The notes: generated by a model not told the origin, from the sequence alone. DNA of 64,000 nt from JACPFV01 sp038043245 (GCA_038043245.1 JBBTCH010000010.1:1-64000); one strand, 5' to 3'; counted from the first letter of the stretch, positions 8,547-17,492 are shown. A program made the numbers and translations.

Positions 8547-9713
8547 ATGGAACGCGAACAAGCAGTCAAATTGGTACAGCAGCTGCTGACCCTGATGAAA
8601 CAGAAAGGCGGCTCGGACCTGTTCATCACCGCCGGCTTCCCGCCGGCGATCAAGCTCGACGGCCAGATGACGCCGGTGATGGACAAGCCGCTGATCCCGG
8701 AAGCCTCGGCGATGATCGTGCGCAGCCTGATGAACGACCGTCAGATCAAGGATTTCGAAGCCACCAACGAATGTAATTTCGCCATCGCGCCCCCGGGCAT
8801 CGGCCGCTTCCGCGTCAACGCCTTCGTCCAGCAGGGCCGCGTCGGCGGCGTGCTGCGCACGATCCAGACCGAGATCCCGGACTTCGAAAAGCTCGGTCTG
8901 CCACCGGTGCTCAAGGACATCGTCATGACCAAGCGCGGACTGGTGCTGATGGTCGGCGGCACCGGCTCGGGCAAGTCCACCTCACTCGCGGCGATGATCG
9001 GTTATCGCAACCAGAACTCCAAAGGTCACATCATCACGATGGAAGACCCGATCGAGTACGTGCATCCGCACCTCGGCTGCATCATCACCCAGCGCGAAGT
9101 CGGGCAGGACACGCAGTCCTGGGAGAACGCGCTGAAGAACACGCTGCGCCAGGCGCCGGATGTAATCCTGATCGGCGAGATCCGCACCATGGAGGCGATG
9201 GAATACGCGGTGAACTTCGCCGAGACCGGTCACTTGGTGCTGGCGACGCTGCACGCCAACAGTGCCAACCAGGCGCTGGATCGCATCATCAACTTCTTCC
9301 CGGAAGGCAAGCGCGAGCAATTGCTGATGGATCTGTCGCTGAACCTCAAGTCCATCATCGCGCAGCGTCTGGTGCGCAAGGAAGGCGGCGGCCGCTGCGC
9401 GGCGATCGAGATCATGATCAATTCGCCGCTGATCGCCGACCTGATCTTCAAGGGCGAGGTACACGAGATCAAGAGCATCATGGGCAAGTCGCGCGAACAG
9501 GGCATGCAGACCTTTGATCAATGCCTGTTCGAGCTGTTCGAAGCGGGCCTGATCGGCTTCGAAGAGGCGATGCGCAACGCTGATTCGCAGAACGAACTGC
9601 GCCTCAACATCAAGCTCAACTCCAAGCGCGCCGCCACCGACCTCAAGTCCGACCCTGCGGTGAAGGCGCTGAAGATGAAGGAAGACGAAAAAGCGCAGTT
9701 GCTGCGTCGTTGA
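8547..9713 (+). CDS. pilU: PilT-dependent retraction ATPase PilU
   Basis: The 388-residue ATPase is typical of PilU in length and in the C-terminal extension after LIADLIFKGE. Walker A is GGTGSGKSTS (137-146), and Walker B lies in APDVILIGEIRT. Compared with PilT it has IADLI in place of AIRNLI, as PilU proteins do. In other gammaproteobacteria PilU works with PilT to raise retraction force. It starts 16 bases after the pilT stop with a GAGAGA-type ribosome site, so the genes are likely one operon. Confidence 0.93.
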   Translation: MEREQAVKLVQQLLTLMKQKGGSDLFITAGFPPAIKLDGQMTPVMDKPLIPEASAMIVRSLMNDRQIKDFEATNECNFAIAPPGIGRFRVNAFVQQGRVGGVLRTIQTEIPDFEKLGLPPVLKDIVMTKRGLVLMVGGTGSGKSTSLAAMIGYRNQNSKGHIITMEDPIEYVHPHLGCIITQREVGQDTQSWENALKNTLRQAPDVILIGEIRTMEAMEYAVNFAETGHLVLATLHANSANQALDRIINFFPEGKREQLLMDLSLNLKSIIAQRLVRKEGGGRCAAIEIMINSPLIADLIFKGEVHEIKSIMGKSREQGMQTFDQCLFELFEAGLIGFEEAMRNADSQNELRLNIKLNSKRAATDLKSDPAVKALKMKEDEKAQLLRR

Positions 9714-9729
9714 TCCTCGGAACCTGCGC

Positions 9730-10791
9730 ATGCAAAAGTTATTGCCCTATCTGAAACTCTCGGTTGAGAAGAACGCCTCCGACATTTTCTTCACCAGCAA
9801 CGCCCCGGCGATGCTCAAGGTCGAGGGCGAGATGCTGGCGGTCGGCAAGAACCTGCTGACTGGCGAATTCATCAAGGAGCTGGCGCTGTCCATGCTCACC
9901 ACCGAGCAGCAGGACTATCTGCACAAGAATCTGGAGATTGATCTGGCGACGCAAGCCGGAGGTCTCGGCCGTTTCCGCGTCAACATCTTCAACCAACGCG
10001 GCTCCATCAGCATGGTGCTGCGTATCGTCAAATCCGATGTGCCGGTGCTGGACAAGCTGAACGTGCCGGAAGTGCTGAAAGACCTGATCATGAACAAGCG
10101 CGGCATGCTGCTCATGGTCGGCGCCACCGGCTCGGGCAAGTCCACCACGCTGGCGGCGATGATCAACCATCGCAATGAGAACGCCACCGGCCATATCCTC
10201 ACCATCGAGGACCCGATTGAGTTCATTCACCCGAACCGGCGCTCCATCGTCAATCAGCGCGAGATCGGCCAGGACACCCTGAGCTTTGAAAGGGCGCTGC
10301 ACAGCGCCCTGCGCGAGGCGCCGGACGTGATCCTGATTGGCGAAGTGCGCAAGCGCGAGACCATGGAAGCCACCATGCAGCTGGCCAACACCGGCCATCT
10401 GTCGATCTCGACGCTGCATGCGAACAACGCCTATCAGGCGCTGCAACGCATCATCAATCTGTATCCCGATGAGCTGCGCGACCAGCTCTACATGGATCTG
10501 GCGATGACGCTGCGCGCGATCATTTCGCAGCGTCTGGTCAAGCGCAAGGATGGCAAGCGTTGCGCCGCAGTCGAGATCATGATCTGCACGCCGTTCATCT
10601 CCGACCTGATCCTCAAGCGCAAGATCGACGACATCAAGGAAGCGATGAACCAGAGTTCCGACAAGGGCATGCAGACTTTCGACAATTCGCTGTTCAAGCT
10701 CTACAAAGACGGTCACATCGACCTCGACGAGGCGCTGAACAACGCGGATTCACGCACCAACCTCGAGGCCAAAATTAACTTCGGCGGTTAG
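9730..10791 (+). CDS. Third PilT/PilU-family ATPase
   Basis: The 353-residue protein is a second PilU-like paralogue. Walker A is GATGSGKSTT (131-140), Walker B is in APDVILIGEVRK, and the His box reads NTGHLSISTLHAN. Its C-terminal ISDLILKRKIDDIKEAM segment resembles PilU rather than PilT. It starts 16 bases after pilU. The usual gammaproteobacterial cluster has only pilT and pilU, so this third copy is an addition of unknown role. It may modify retraction, act at a different pilus system, or be partly redundant. All catalytic motifs look intact. Confidence 0.9.
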   Translation: MQKLLPYLKLSVEKNASDIFFTSNAPAMLKVEGEMLAVGKNLLTGEFIKELALSMLTTEQQDYLHKNLEIDLATQAGGLGRFRVNIFNQRGSISMVLRIVKSDVPVLDKLNVPEVLKDLIMNKRGMLLMVGATGSGKSTTLAAMINHRNENATGHILTIEDPIEFIHPNRRSIVNQREIGQDTLSFERALHSALREAPDVILIGEVRKRETMEATMQLANTGHLSISTLHANNAYQALQRIINLYPDELRDQLYMDLAMTLRAIISQRLVKRKDGKRCAAVEIMICTPFISDLILKRKIDDIKEAMNQSSDKGMQTFDNSLFKLYKDGHIDLDEALNNADSRTNLEAKINFGG

Positions 10792-10824
10792 TCAATAAAC
10801 CCTGTTTTCGGTAGAGTGTCTTCC

Positions 10825-11556
10825 ATGAACCACACACGTTTCGCCACGATCTGCGCAGCCTTGATGCTGGCCGCCTGCGCTTCAACTCCGGAAGCGCCGC
10901 CACCCCCGCCCCCGCCTGTCGGTGGCTTCACCCCCACAGGTAATCCGGTGATGGACGCGGCGTTGATGGCCGCTGCACAGGCCGCAGCCCAGTCGGCCAC
11001 CGCGCCCGCTCCACAACCGGCGCCTGAATACCTGCCTCCGACCGACGCCGCACCCGGTGCCGTTGACCCGGCCACCGGCATGGCGAAGCCCTACGACCCT
11101 GCGGCGGGCGCAGTCGCTGCCGCCGCTCCCGCAGGCAGTGAAACCCCTTATGCCGGCGGCAGCTTGCCGCCGGGCACCATCGGTGTGTTCAACGAAAAAC
11201 CGCTGGTACCGGCCGTGCAGTCAGGCGACGTCAAGATCGAGTGCTACTACAGCAGCTTCCCGCCCGACGGCAGCTTCATCCCGATGGAAGTCAAAGTCAC
11301 GCCGCTGGCGCGTCTCGACAATCTGACGGTCAAGGTCGATCCGGAGGACGGCGTCGTCATGCGTGATGGCCCTCAGACCAAATCCATCGCCACGCCGTCG
11401 GACCCGTACTTCCGCCGCATCTTCGCGATGCGTGCCACCGACCGCGACTCCTATCTGCGTGTATCCACGCTGACCAAGACGTCCAGCGGCGAGTCCCGGC
11501 GTTCGGTGCTGTGCCCGCTGGCGCGACTCGACAAGGTCCCCGACACCGGCCACTAG
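10825..11556 (+). CDS. Pro/Ala-rich lipoprotein, function unknown
   Basis: The 243-residue product begins with a lipoprotein signal ending LAACAS, followed by a run of eight prolines interrupted by little else and a long Ala/Pro-rich linker to about residue 115. The C-terminal 110 residues form a more ordered domain with two cysteines (IECYYSSF and RSVLCPLAR). I do not recognise that domain. The ATG at 10825 is preferred over an in-frame GTG nine bases upstream because it gives a compact signal peptide and has GGTAGAG ahead of it. It follows the third pilT-like gene by 33 bases and could be co-transcribed with it. Confidence 0.75.
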   Translation: MNHTRFATICAALMLAACASTPEAPPPPPPPVGGFTPTGNPVMDAALMAAAQAAAQSATAPAPQPAPEYLPPTDAAPGAVDPATGMAKPYDPAAGAVAAAAPAGSETPYAGGSLPPGTIGVFNEKPLVPAVQSGDVKIECYYSSFPPDGSFIPMEVKVTPLARLDNLTVKVDPEDGVVMRDGPQTKSIATPSDPYFRRIFAMRATDRDSYLRVSTLTKTSSGESRRSVLCPLARLDKVPDTGH

Positions 11557-11583
11557 GGTCTGCTGACACACGCAGGTGTCCGC

Positions 11584-11612
11584 TTGCGTGGGCCTGCCCC
11601 CTTCGGCATAAT
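11584..11612 (+). promoter_or_regulatory. Putative sigma-70 promoter of rplM-rpsI
   Basis: TTGCGT at 11584-11589 and CATAAT at 11607-11612 are spaced 17 bases apart, about 70 bases before the rplM start. The -10 matches consensus at five of six positions, the -35 at three. In E. coli the rplM leader is bound by L13. I cannot confirm such a leader structure here. Confidence 0.45.
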
Positions 11613-11682
11613 CGCGCGCCTTCCGAATCGGCCTGCTGTGTTGTTCAGGGCCGACGAACTATAACTACCGACGAGTTTGACG

Positions 11683-12111
11683 ATGAAAACTGTTTTCGCC
11701 CACGCTGAAACCGTGAAGCGGGATTGGGTGCTGGTCGACGCCACCGACAAGGTGCTCGGCCGTCTCGCCACCGAAGTCTCGCGCCGCCTGCGCGGCAAGC
11801 ACAAGCCCGAATTCACCCCCAACTGCGATACCGGCGACTACGTCGTCGTGATCAATGCCGCCAAGGTGCGCACCACCGGCAACAAGCTGGACGGCAAGGT
11901 CTACTGGCGCCACTCGCAGCATCCGGGCGGCATCAAGAGTGACACGCTGCAGGAGATGCTCGACAAGCACCCTGAGCGCGTCATCGAAAAGGCCGTCAAG
12001 GGCATGCTGCCCAAGGGCCCGCTGGGTTTCGCCCAGTTCCGCAAACTCAAGGTCTATGCCGGCGCCGAACATCCGCACGCCTCGCAGCAGCCCATTCAAC
12101 TGAGCCTCTAA
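11683..12111 (+). CDS. rplM: 50S ribosomal protein L13
   Basis: The 142-residue protein has the complete L13 pattern: MKTVFAHAETVKRDWVLVDA at the N-terminus, LGRLATEVSRRLRGKHKPEF, then GMLPKGPLGF and KVYAGAEHPHASQQP near the end. It is an early-assembling large-subunit protein. The ATG at 11683 is chosen over an in-frame TTG at 11677. The rpsI start follows three bases after its stop, the standard rplM-rpsI operon. Confidence 0.98.
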   Translation: MKTVFAHAETVKRDWVLVDATDKVLGRLATEVSRRLRGKHKPEFTPNCDTGDYVVVINAAKVRTTGNKLDGKVYWRHSQHPGGIKSDTLQEMLDKHPERVIEKAVKGMLPKGPLGFAQFRKLKVYAGAEHPHASQQPIQLSL

Positions 12112-12114
12112 GTC

Positions 12115-12531
12115 ATGGCGACCAAATCCTCCAAGCAGAAGACGGAATACAAGTACGGCACCGGTCGTCGCAAAACCGCCGCCGCGCGCGTGTTCCTCAA
12201 GCCCGGCAAAGGCGACATCACCATCAACGGCAAGACCCCCGAGCAGTTCTTCGGCGGCCGCGAGACCTCGCGCATGATCGTGCGCCAGCCGCTGGAAGCG
12301 ACGGACAGCGTCAGCCGTTTCGACATCCTGGTCACGGTCGCGGGCGGCGGTCCTTCGGGACAAGCCGGCGCCATCCGTCACGGCATCGCCCGCGCGCTGA
12401 TGCAGTACGACGAAACCCTGCGTCCGACGCTGCGCGCCGCCGGTCTCGTCACTCGCGATGCCCGCGAAGTCGAGCGCAAGAAGGTCGGCCTGCACAAAGC
12501 CCGCAAGGGATACCAGTACAGCAAGCGCTGA
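12115..12531 (+). CDS. rpsI: 30S ribosomal protein S9
   Basis: The 138-residue protein carries the YGTGRRKTAAARVFL motif near residue 14, the GGGPSGQAGAIRHGIARAL core and the basic C-terminus ending GYQYSKR, whose last residues contact P-site tRNA in the 30S subunit. It is co-transcribed with rplM. A stem of nine base pairs (12539-12547 with 12562-12570) follows its stop without a T-run, so transcripts may continue into the tRNA gene. Confidence 0.98.
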   Translation: MATKSSKQKTEYKYGTGRRKTAAARVFLKPGKGDITINGKTPEQFFGGRETSRMIVRQPLEATDSVSRFDILVTVAGGGPSGQAGAIRHGIARALMQYDETLRPTLRAAGLVTRDAREVERKKVGLHKARKGYQYSKR

Positions 12532-12587
12532 GGATTCTTGCGGCACGCGGTATTACACTGCCGTGCCGCACGCAGACGATCTCCTCT

Positions 12588-12661
12588 TGGGAGATCGTCT
12601 AATGGTAGGACCGCAGATTCTGAATCTGCTTGTCTAGGTTCGAGTCCTAGTCTCCCAACCA
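12588..12661 (+). tRNA. tRNA-Gln (anticodon CUG)
   Basis: A 74-base cloverleaf with a seven-base-pair acceptor stem (TGGGAGA with TCTCCCA), D-arm, anticodon stem GCAGA/TCTGC with loop TTCTGAA (CUG), T-arm CTAGG-TTCGAGT-CCTAG and an encoded ACCA end at 12658-12661. It reads CAG codons. Its 3' 21 bases and the next 13 recur 126 bases downstream. Confidence 0.95.
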
Positions 12662-12674
12662 GAGATCGTCTGCG
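12641..12674 (+). repeat. Direct repeat overlapping tRNA-Gln 3' end, copy 1
   Basis: The 34 bases run from the T-loop of tRNA-Gln through the CCA end and 13 bases beyond. They match 12767-12800 at 32 of 34 positions. The first 21 bases are identical. Confidence 0.85.
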
Positions 12675-12766
12675 CCTAGGTTATTCGGTGCGTCCATGCA
12701 CCTCACCCCTCGGCAAGCCTCGGGGCCGCCCTTCGGACGTTCGATTTCGCTTCCTGCGAAATCGCG

Positions 12767-12800
12767 CGAGTCCTAGTCTCCCAACCATAGACCGTCTGCG
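12767..12800 (+). repeat. Direct repeat of tRNA-Gln 3' end, copy 2
   Basis: This copy repeats the T-arm 3' half, acceptor 3' strand, ACCA and 13 flanking bases of tRNA-Gln with two mismatches. No tRNA 5' half accompanies it, so it is not a working gene. It could be an attachment-site remnant or the end of a decayed tandem tRNA. Confidence 0.85.
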
Positions 12801-12814
12801 TTTTCTGTCTCGCA

Positions 12815-12846
12815 TCAAAAAAGCCCGCTTCTGCGGGCTTTTTTCT
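12815..12846 (+). terminator. Rho-independent terminator after rpsI/tRNA-Gln
   Basis: A stem AGCCCGC/GCGGGCT with loop TTCT is flanked by A6 and T6 runs. It can work in both directions but probably ends the rplM-rpsI-tRNA transcript. Confidence 0.88.
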
Positions 12847-12975
12847 GCATCGTGCCAATGTGATGCAGTTCTCGGATTAAGCGTTCGTCTGCGACCCATC
12901 GGCTGTAGACTTTAACCGCTAGCTTCAACAAGTCGTCACGATTGACAGACTAATCTGACGGCACAGGAGAGGACT

Positions 12976-14652
12976 ATGGAATCTCAATCGAAGGTACCGC
13001 GCGCATTTCTGCTCGCCCAGCAGCTGCAGGGTCTTGGGCGCACGGCGACCGAGGACGTGCGCAAGGCCGCGCGTACCGAACTCTCCACCTTGTTCAGCCG
13101 GTTTCTGCAACGTCTGCCGGATGTGCTGATCGACACCAGCCGCAAGCTGCTGGGGGATGGTGAGCAACGCGCATTGCAGGATCTCGCACGCGGGCTCGGC
13201 ACGAACGCGTCACGCTGGAACGAGACTTTCATCAGCAATATCGAAACGCAGTGGAACGAGGGCGTCCGCGACCATTCGGATGCGAGCGACAAGATGCTGT
13301 CCTCGGCCGAAGAAGCCATCGCGCTGGCCACGGTCGAGATGCGCGCTGAATCGCTGTATCGCAAACACATCGACGAACTCAAGGCCCACCTGGACCACGT
13401 ACAACAGATGTTGTTCGTGAAGGCGCATGCCGAGGCGCTGGCACCGGCAACCTTGTATCGCGCGCTGCAGGACACCGCTGACACGCTCGGCTGGCCGGGC
13501 ACTCGCCGCCGCGTGCTGTTCATGACCTTCGACGAGACCGTGGTCAATGGCCTGGCGCGCTTGTATCAGGCGGTCTTTGCACAGATCGACCGTTATGTCG
13601 AACAAGCCAAGAGCTTGGGCGCCGAGCCGGTGGAAGCAGCGCCAACGGTCACGATGATCGCCACGCCCGAATTCACCGTTCCCGCCACCACGGCCGGAAT
13701 CCAGGCGCCGGCTGAAACGCCCAAAGTGGACCCGGCGACGCTCTCGATGCTGATGTCGCAGGCTTCACATTCCTCCACCACCGGATACAACGACGGCTCG
13801 CTGGCCGCCGATCTGCTGTCGCTGGCCAGCAATGAGCCGCTGGCGGATGTGCCTGCCGACCAGTCCTGGGTGCCCCTGCAGCGCATGGAGCTGGCCGGGA
13901 CTTTTCTGAACGACTCGATCTCCGATCCGCTGATCCCCGATGCGATGCGTCCGCAGCACGAGGCGGTGCGTTTCCCGCTGGTCAAATCGGCGCTGACAGA
14001 TTCGACTTTTTTCACGGCGGTCACGCATCCGCTGCGCAGCCTGGTCAATGAGCTGCTGTTGAAGACCGCGACTTCGCACGTCACCGGCAACACCGAGACG
14101 CGGCGAGTCGCCGAACTGCTGCAGCAAGTGCTGGTGCAATTCGATCTGGCGCCGGATTTCGTGCGTGAAGCCATGCTGACGGCGGTGCCGATTCCGCAGG
14201 AGCAGATTGAAAAGTTCTTTGAGATGCAGAAACAGCAGAGCCAGCAGCGCCGCGACACCGTCGTCGGCGAAGCCAAGCGCCTGGTGATCCGCGAACTGGA
14301 ACTGTCCAGCTTCGGCCGCGACCTGCCGCAAATCGCGCTCAAATTCCTGAATGCCGCCTGGGGGCCGCTGCTGGCCAAGTGCCTGCTCAAGCACGGCGCC
14401 GCGCACGCCAACTGGAAAGCCGGGCTCGCGACCATGGATTTGTTGATTGACCAGATTGAAGCGCGCGAACCCGAGCAAGCGGCGCCGGCCGAATGGATCC
14501 AGCTGACCGATAAAGTCCGTAGCGAACTCAGCGCCAGCGGCCTGGACGCCGAACGCGTGACGACCGCGCTTGGCATGCTGGAAGCCGCGCGGCAGACTCG
14601 CAAGACACTCGATCTGCGTACCGTGCCGATCATGCCGCGCACGCGGGAGTGA
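12976..14652 (+). CDS. DUF1631-like protein
   Basis: The 558-residue product is probably cytoplasmic and mostly helical, with no signal peptide or membrane segment. The region around residues 320-360 (PLIPDAMRPQHEAVRFPLVK, then FFTAVTHPLRSLVNELL) resembles DUF1631 proteins, which have an HP-x-R-x-L-x-N motif in a similar context. Those proteins are usually longer (about 700 residues or more). A Pro/Ala/Thr-rich linker at about residues 215-255 separates two helical halves. Function is unknown; some databases have mislabelled the family as thymidine phosphorylase. AGGAGAGG lies seven bases before the ATG. The gene is followed by a bidirectional terminator. Confidence 0.65.
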   Translation: MESQSKVPRAFLLAQQLQGLGRTATEDVRKAARTELSTLFSRFLQRLPDVLIDTSRKLLGDGEQRALQDLARGLGTNASRWNETFISNIETQWNEGVRDHSDASDKMLSSAEEAIALATVEMRAESLYRKHIDELKAHLDHVQQMLFVKAHAEALAPATLYRALQDTADTLGWPGTRRRVLFMTFDETVVNGLARLYQAVFAQIDRYVEQAKSLGAEPVEAAPTVTMIATPEFTVPATTAGIQAPAETPKVDPATLSMLMSQASHSSTTGYNDGSLAADLLSLASNEPLADVPADQSWVPLQRMELAGTFLNDSISDPLIPDAMRPQHEAVRFPLVKSALTDSTFFTAVTHPLRSLVNELLLKTATSHVTGNTETRRVAELLQQVLVQFDLAPDFVREAMLTAVPIPQEQIEKFFEMQKQQSQQRRDTVVGEAKRLVIRELELSSFGRDLPQIALKFLNAAWGPLLAKCLLKHGAAHANWKAGLATMDLLIDQIEAREPEQAAPAEWIQLTDKVRSELSASGLDAERVTTALGMLEAARQTRKTLDLRTVPIMPRTRE

Positions 14653-14678
14653 TTGAGGCGCGTCACCTGCTCACCAGC

Positions 14679-14706
14679 AAAAACGGCCCTGACGGGCCGT
14701 TTTTGT
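14679..14706. terminator. Bidirectional Rho-independent terminator
   Basis: AAAAACGGCCC-TGAC-GGGCCGTTTTT forms a perfect stem with A and T tracts on both sides. It separates the convergent DUF1631-like and M4 peptidase genes and can end both. Confidence 0.9.
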
Positions 14707-14751
14707 TTCAGCAGGATACTAATGTGTCAGTGGTTTTCGCTGCGGCTGATT

Positions 14752-17370
14752 TCAACCGCCCAGACGGCCTGAGCGCCTCAGCCTCAGCAATAGGATTCCA
14801 AACAGCATCCATGGCGTAAAAACACCCAGGAAAAAGCCACTGCCGGAGCCGCTGGGCGCGGGCGCAACGACCACGGGTGGTGGTGGCGTAACCGGCGGCG
14901 GATTGGGGTCGGTGGTCGAGCAATGCAGCACGGCGACTTCATCCACGAACCAGCCGATATTGCCGCCGCAGCCGTCCTGGCCGTAGTCGTAACGGAACTT
15001 CACCTTGTCGCCCGCGCCCGCGCCCAGCGTCGCCAGATCCACGATGGTCGTACCCCAGCTGCCGGTGGATTCGCCCTGATCGGAGCCGGTCCAGGCGGCT
15101 TGCCCTGCCAGCGGACTGGTGTTGTTGCCGCCGATCAAGCCCGTCGGATCGGATACGCCCGGCGCCAGCGGCGCCTCGCCGAATGTGCCGCTATGGCCGT
15201 TGTGCACGAACGCTCCGGCCGGCACCAGGGCGAATGCCGAACCATTGATGCTGAATTTCAGATTGCCGCCGTCGAATTCAAATTCGGTCTGCACGAAGTG
15301 CGAGAATTTGAAGTACGAGGCGTCGTCCGCCACGGTGATCTCGGGCGTATCCAGCGAGAACGATGCCGACGTGTCGCCGCCGGGCGCGCAGCTGCCAAAG
15401 CCGTTGTTGTCAGCGAATACCGCCTTGCCGTTATGCGGCGCCGGCGGGCTGGAGGTGACCACCCACTCGAAGGGCTGCGGATCGGTGTCGCCAGCGAGGT
15501 TCTGCGTTTGTGTCCAACCGCTCGGAACGCTGCCTTTTTCCCAATCCTCCTTGAAGTCCGGGGACTCGAATTGACCGGCCGGGCAGATCGCCGGCGTGTC
15601 CGCTTCCGGTTGCAGGATGTTGCGGTAGCCGCACTTCTCCTTGGGACTCTGACGCATTTCCACCGCCACCATCGCGGCGGCGACGGCCGCGCAATCGGCC
15701 GTGGTGATCACTTCGGTGGAGATATTGCCCAGCACGTCCTTGAGCGCGACGCCCTTCAGGTCCTGACAGGATTGATCCAGCGCATCCGCGTGCTGCGCGA
15801 AGTTGGTGGTCGGCGTCTGGTGGTGCAACTCGGCCTGCAGGTAAATCTGCGCGGCCTTGGTCATGCCGATCTTGGGGATGACCACGCCGTTGAACTCCTT
15901 GCCGTCCACCAGCATGGCGAAAGCGTGATTGGGCACGCCGGAGTTGGTGTGTACCGCAGTGGACTGGTTGTGCCCGCAGTAGTAATTGGGTGAGGTGATG
16001 ACGCTGCCCGGCGAGTCTCCCAGCGGATTGCCGAAGTTGTCCGGATCCCACATGTCGCGCAACAACAACGTTGCCGCCGCCTGTGACAGATCTTCGCCGA
16101 CGACCCAACGGCTGCCACCGTTCTCGTAGTAATCGCCTTCGGTGAGACTGGCACCGAGCGGGCCTTCGATGCCGTTTACCAAGTCATACATCTCACCGAA
16201 GATGTCCGAGTAGCTTTCATTGAGCGCGCCGGACTGGTACTGGTAGACCAGATCATGGGTGAACTGGGTGTAAGCGTGGCTCCACTCGTGACTGACCACG
16301 TCGTCGGCATCGAAGCCGGGACAGTAGTTGGTCGAGTCGCCGTTCCAGTAGGCGTTGGGACACTGGTCGTTGACCAGATACACGCTCTTCTGCACCTGCA
16401 TTTCGACGCCATCGTCATAGCCCTCGCGACCAATCAGGTTCTTATAGAGCGCATAGGTGCCGCCCGCAAAAATGTAGAGATTGTCGATCGGCGCGCGTGG
16501 CGCACGCGAAGCGGGGTCGCTGGGACCGTCGCCGCTCAGCGGAATGTCGGCCGGCGCGTTGACCGCGCCTTCGGTGATCACCGGCGGAATCGGCGTGCCG
16601 GTCTGCGGCGCCACCTGTCCCGGCGTGTAGATTTCGCGATTCAGCACGGCGTGAACCAGACTGATGCGGTTGATGATGCCGCCTTTTATGGCGTCGAGAA
16701 TCACGCGCTCGCGCACGTCGCCCGTGGCGCTGCGCACCAGCGCTTCGTAGGCCAGATAATTCTTGCCAACGTGGCCTTCGAGCAGGCCAGAGCGGTAGAC
16801 CATCAACTGCGTGGATTCCACCGACAGCAGCTTGCCAGGGTGGGTTTTCTGCACGGCAATCAGCGCCGCTGTGCGCAGTTTCGATAGATCGGCGACCGGC
16901 GTCGTCGACAGGCCCGCGAGGTCCGGCACGAACACGCCGCTGACACCGTAGATGCCGCGCGCATTCATGTGCACCACCAGGCGCGCGCCGAACACCGGCA
17001 GCCCTTGATGCTGCTGCGTCAGGTGCACGTGGCGATTATCGGCGGCGTCGCGCGTCGCGCGCAGAAACGCCAGCTCGGCCATCGGGTCACGCACGCCCTG
17101 CACCACGCCGTAAATCGCAAGATAGTTCAGCGCCCGCTCCAGGGCCTCGGCGCTGGCCGCATCCGACAACAACGGCAGCCGGCCGGTTGCGCGCAGCAGG
17201 CTGTAGGCGCTGCTCGCGGAAGGCGCGGACGCAAGGATTTCGCCGCCGGCGTTTTCGGACAGACGGTTCAGCGCCTCTTCGCGCGAGTCGGCGCGGCGTT
17301 CCGGCACGGCCCAGGCAGCACTCGACAGAACCCCAATGACCAGTGCCAAGAAAAAAGTTTTGCGGCGCAT
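14752..17370 (-). CDS. Secreted M4-family (thermolysin-like) metallopeptidase with C-terminal anchor tail
   Basis: The 872-residue preproprotein has a Sec signal (RRKTFFLALVIGVLSSAAWA) and an FTP/PepSY-type propeptide to about residue 260. The M4 catalytic domain has zinc ligands H361 and H365 in HEWSH, catalytic E362 and third ligand E385 in NESYSD. The NSGVPNHAF motif follows. Residues about 620-830 form a jelly-roll-like domain starting EDWEKGSVPSGW, of the type seen near anchors in secreted proteins. After a Pro-rich linker the C-terminus is a Gly/Ser lead, a hydrophobic segment GVFTPWMLFGILLL and a basic end RLRRSGRLGG. This tail is shared with the next four proteins upstream of it on this strand. 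The ATG at 17370 has a GAGG site nine bases away. Confidence 0.92.
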   Translation of the reverse strand: MRRKTFFLALVIGVLSSAAWAVPERRADSREEALNRLSENAGGEILASAPSASSAYSLLRATGRLPLLSDAASAEALERALNYLAIYGVVQGVRDPMAELAFLRATRDAADNRHVHLTQQHQGLPVFGARLVVHMNARGIYGVSGVFVPDLAGLSTTPVADLSKLRTAALIAVQKTHPGKLLSVESTQLMVYRSGLLEGHVGKNYLAYEALVRSATGDVRERVILDAIKGGIINRISLVHAVLNREIYTPGQVAPQTGTPIPPVITEGAVNAPADIPLSGDGPSDPASRAPRAPIDNLYIFAGGTYALYKNLIGREGYDDGVEMQVQKSVYLVNDQCPNAYWNGDSTNYCPGFDADDVVSHEWSHAYTQFTHDLVYQYQSGALNESYSDIFGEMYDLVNGIEGPLGASLTEGDYYENGGSRWVVGEDLSQAAATLLLRDMWDPDNFGNPLGDSPGSVITSPNYYCGHNQSTAVHTNSGVPNHAFAMLVDGKEFNGVVIPKIGMTKAAQIYLQAELHHQTPTTNFAQHADALDQSCQDLKGVALKDVLGNISTEVITTADCAAVAAAMVAVEMRQSPKEKCGYRNILQPEADTPAICPAGQFESPDFKEDWEKGSVPSGWTQTQNLAGDTDPQPFEWVVTSSPPAPHNGKAVFADNNGFGSCAPGGDTSASFSLDTPEITVADDASYFKFSHFVQTEFEFDGGNLKFSINGSAFALVPAGAFVHNGHSGTFGEAPLAPGVSDPTGLIGGNNTSPLAGQAAWTGSDQGESTGSWGTTIVDLATLGAGAGDKVKFRYDYGQDGCGGNIGWFVDEVAVLHCSTTDPNPPPVTPPPPVVVAPAPSGSGSGFFLGVFTPWMLFGILLLRLRRSGRLGG

Positions 17371-17455
17371 AGGCGTATCCCTCGCTTCAGTGATCCAGAT
17401 TCCATTCCAGGCGTCACCCGCTCCAGGGGCCTGAAAGGCCCAAGGTCCGGATGAT

Positions 17456-17492
17456 TAAAAAAAACAGCGGACTGAATGCGTACCGCTGTTTT
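17456..17492 (-). terminator. Terminator of the last propeller gene
   Basis: On the minus strand AAACAGCGG pairs with CCGCTGTTT across a 12-base loop, followed by a long T-run. The stem overlaps the stop codon of the gene ending at 17491. Confidence 0.8.

Larger units (their letters stand above)
12662..12975. other. 314-base region without a gene after tRNA-Gln
   Basis: This stretch holds the end of the tRNA-linked direct repeat, about 92 bases of unique sequence (12675-12766), the second repeat copy, a terminator at 12815-12846 and about 130 bases leading into the DUF1631-like gene. A TTGACA occurs at 12942 but without a matching -10. I see no reading frame worth calling. Confidence 0.7.

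Noticed and set aside
12588..12800. A complete genomic island at tRNA-Gln
   Set aside because: The repeats are only 126 bases apart and enclose no gene, so only a scar or decayed copy can be claimed.
12942..12947. A perfect TTGACA before the DUF1631-like gene
   Set aside because: No -10 hexamer lies at 16-18 bases; the expected place is occupied by the ribosome-binding site.
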